From Spirochaetota bacterium (GTDB lineage Bacteria > Spirochaetota > Spirochaetia > Treponematales > Treponemataceae), in the NCBI GenBank assembly GCA_022704725.1, contig JAKJFV010000061.1, positions 322-8,003 of the forward strand: a stretch of DNA of 7,682 nt, written 5' to 3'. A program made the position numbers and the translations under genes. Under the pieces are notes generated by a model. It did not search any database, was not told where the DNA came from, and saw nothing but the letters and a program-made list of their open reading frames with translations. Each line of letters starts with the position of its first letter. Within the stretch, counting starts at the first letter, position 1. Positions 7,109-7,682 of the stretch are shown here, piece by piece.

Positions 7109-7682
7109 ATGATATCTCATTCTGAACTTGATACTGCTTTTCAATATGCGCTTAAGCAGGTAAAAAGAAATATAGCACTGTTTAAAGGCCGCTGTCAAAA
7201 TCATACCAGTGTTAATAATTTTTATGAACCCTGTGATAACAATCAATGGACCTGCGGGTTCTGGCCCGGGCAGTTATGGCTTTGTTATGAATATTCAAAG
7301 GAGAAAATATTTATTGATGCAGCTGGTCATTTAGTTGAAAGTTTTCTTCATAGAATTGAAAATAAAATTGAAGTAGATCATCACGATATGGGTTTTCTCT
7401 ATACTCAGTCCTGTACAGCTTCCTGGATGCTCAGTAATAATACAGATGCAAAAAAAGCGGCGCTGCTTGCATCTGATCAGCTTCTTCTCCGTTTCCAGCC
7501 AAAGGGCGGGTTTTTGCAGGCATGGGGAGAAATGGGTAAAAAAGAAAATTACCGTTTTATTATTGACTGTTTAATGAATACTCCCTTACTATTTTGGGCA
7601 GCAGAAGAAACAGGCAGAAGTAACTACGCTGATATTGCCGTAACTCACATAGAGACATGCATGAAGTATTCAATACGTGAAG
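7109..7682 (+). CDS. Unsaturated glucuronyl hydrolase, GH88, N-terminal half (cut by window end)
   Basis: GH88 enzymes hydrate the C4-C5 double bond of the unsaturated uronic acid that polysaccharide lyases leave at the non-reducing end, which releases the second sugar. This frame stays open for 191 codons to the window edge; full-length members have about 370-400 residues. The family blocks are WTCGFWPGQLWLCYE (47-61), HHDMGF (91-96) and IIDCLMNTPLLFWAAEETG (151-169). Asp93 and Asp153 match, in motif and spacing, the two essential aspartates of the Bacillus sp. GL1 enzyme (Asp88 and Asp149). There is no signal peptide, so it works in the cytoplasm on imported sugars. The start ATG at 7109 has AAAGGA (7097-7102) inside the end of the preceding permease gene. 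GH105 (rhamnogalacturonyl hydrolase) is the main alternative; the HHDMGF and DCLMN wording favours GH88. The exact polysaccharide (hyaluronan, chondroitin, heparin-like or other) cannot be told. Confidence 0.9.
   Translation, partial: MISHSELDTAFQYALKQVKRNIALFKGRCQNHTSVNNFYEPCDNNQWTCGFWPGQLWLCYEYSKEKIFIDAAGHLVESFLHRIENKIEVDHHDMGFLYTQSCTASWMLSNNTDAKKAALLASDQLLLRFQPKGGFLQAWGEMGKKENYRFIIDCLMNTPLLFWAAEETGRSNYADIAVTHIETCMKYSIRE

Noticed and set aside
6986..7246. Minus-strand frame across the permease/GH88 junction
   Set aside because: Both overlapping plus-strand genes show clear family motifs through this stretch; the antisense product has no recognisable features.
1..7682. Mobile elements, CRISPR repeats, tRNA or rRNA genes
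   Set aside because: I saw no transposase motifs, regularly spaced repeats, or tRNA/rRNA-like sequences on either strand.

Overview
The window looks like chromosomal DNA of a spirochete, most probably a Treponema-type species. The main clue is the solute-binding protein, whose export signal is followed by the 'FAGGKKEAAA' start typical of treponemal transport lipoproteins. Base composition is moderate to AT-rich, and each gene has a strong purine-rich ribosome binding site. The genus is an inference from style, not from a marker gene.

Layout. (1) Positions 1-2841 hold the end of a branched-chain amino acid operon: the C-terminal two thirds of ilvD (dihydroxy-acid dehydratase), overlapping by 4 bases the complete ilvB (acetolactate synthase large subunit). 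No small subunit follows. The operon closes with two small tandem hairpins and a strong, apparently bidirectional terminator (2838-2921). (2) On the minus strand, converging on that terminator, is a short-chain dehydrogenase/reductase (2960-3718). Its promoter has the 19-bp spacer with a central dyad that marks control by a MerR-family activator. (3) A 235-bp divergent intergenic region (3719-3953) carries that promoter plus repeated ACTGYATAT words. (4) From 3954 to the right edge runs a plus-strand carbohydrate operon: an extracellular sugar-binding lipoprotein, a strong internal terminator, two MalF/MalG-type permeases, and the 5' part of a glycoside hydrolase family 88 unsaturated glucuronyl hydrolase, cut by the window end.

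How the genes work together. The binding protein and the two permeases form an ABC importer that lacks its own ATPase in this window. The cytoplasmic GH88 enzyme, which has no signal peptide, would cleave the imported unsaturated uronyl disaccharides or oligosaccharides. These are the products of polysaccharide lyases acting on glycosaminoglycans or similar acidic polysaccharides. The terminator between the binding protein and the permeases would give a surplus of binding protein.

Oddities. The binding-protein gene has a clear frameshift near its 3' end: the last 28 codons lie in another frame, and one extra C would restore a 426-residue protein. The SDR gene shows a similar but less certain C-run shift at its own 3' end. 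These could be sequencing errors or real lesions. No mobile element, CRISPR array, tRNA or rRNA was seen. I see no wholly new system; the most useful leads are the uronide import operon, the MerR-type promoter and the frameshifts.
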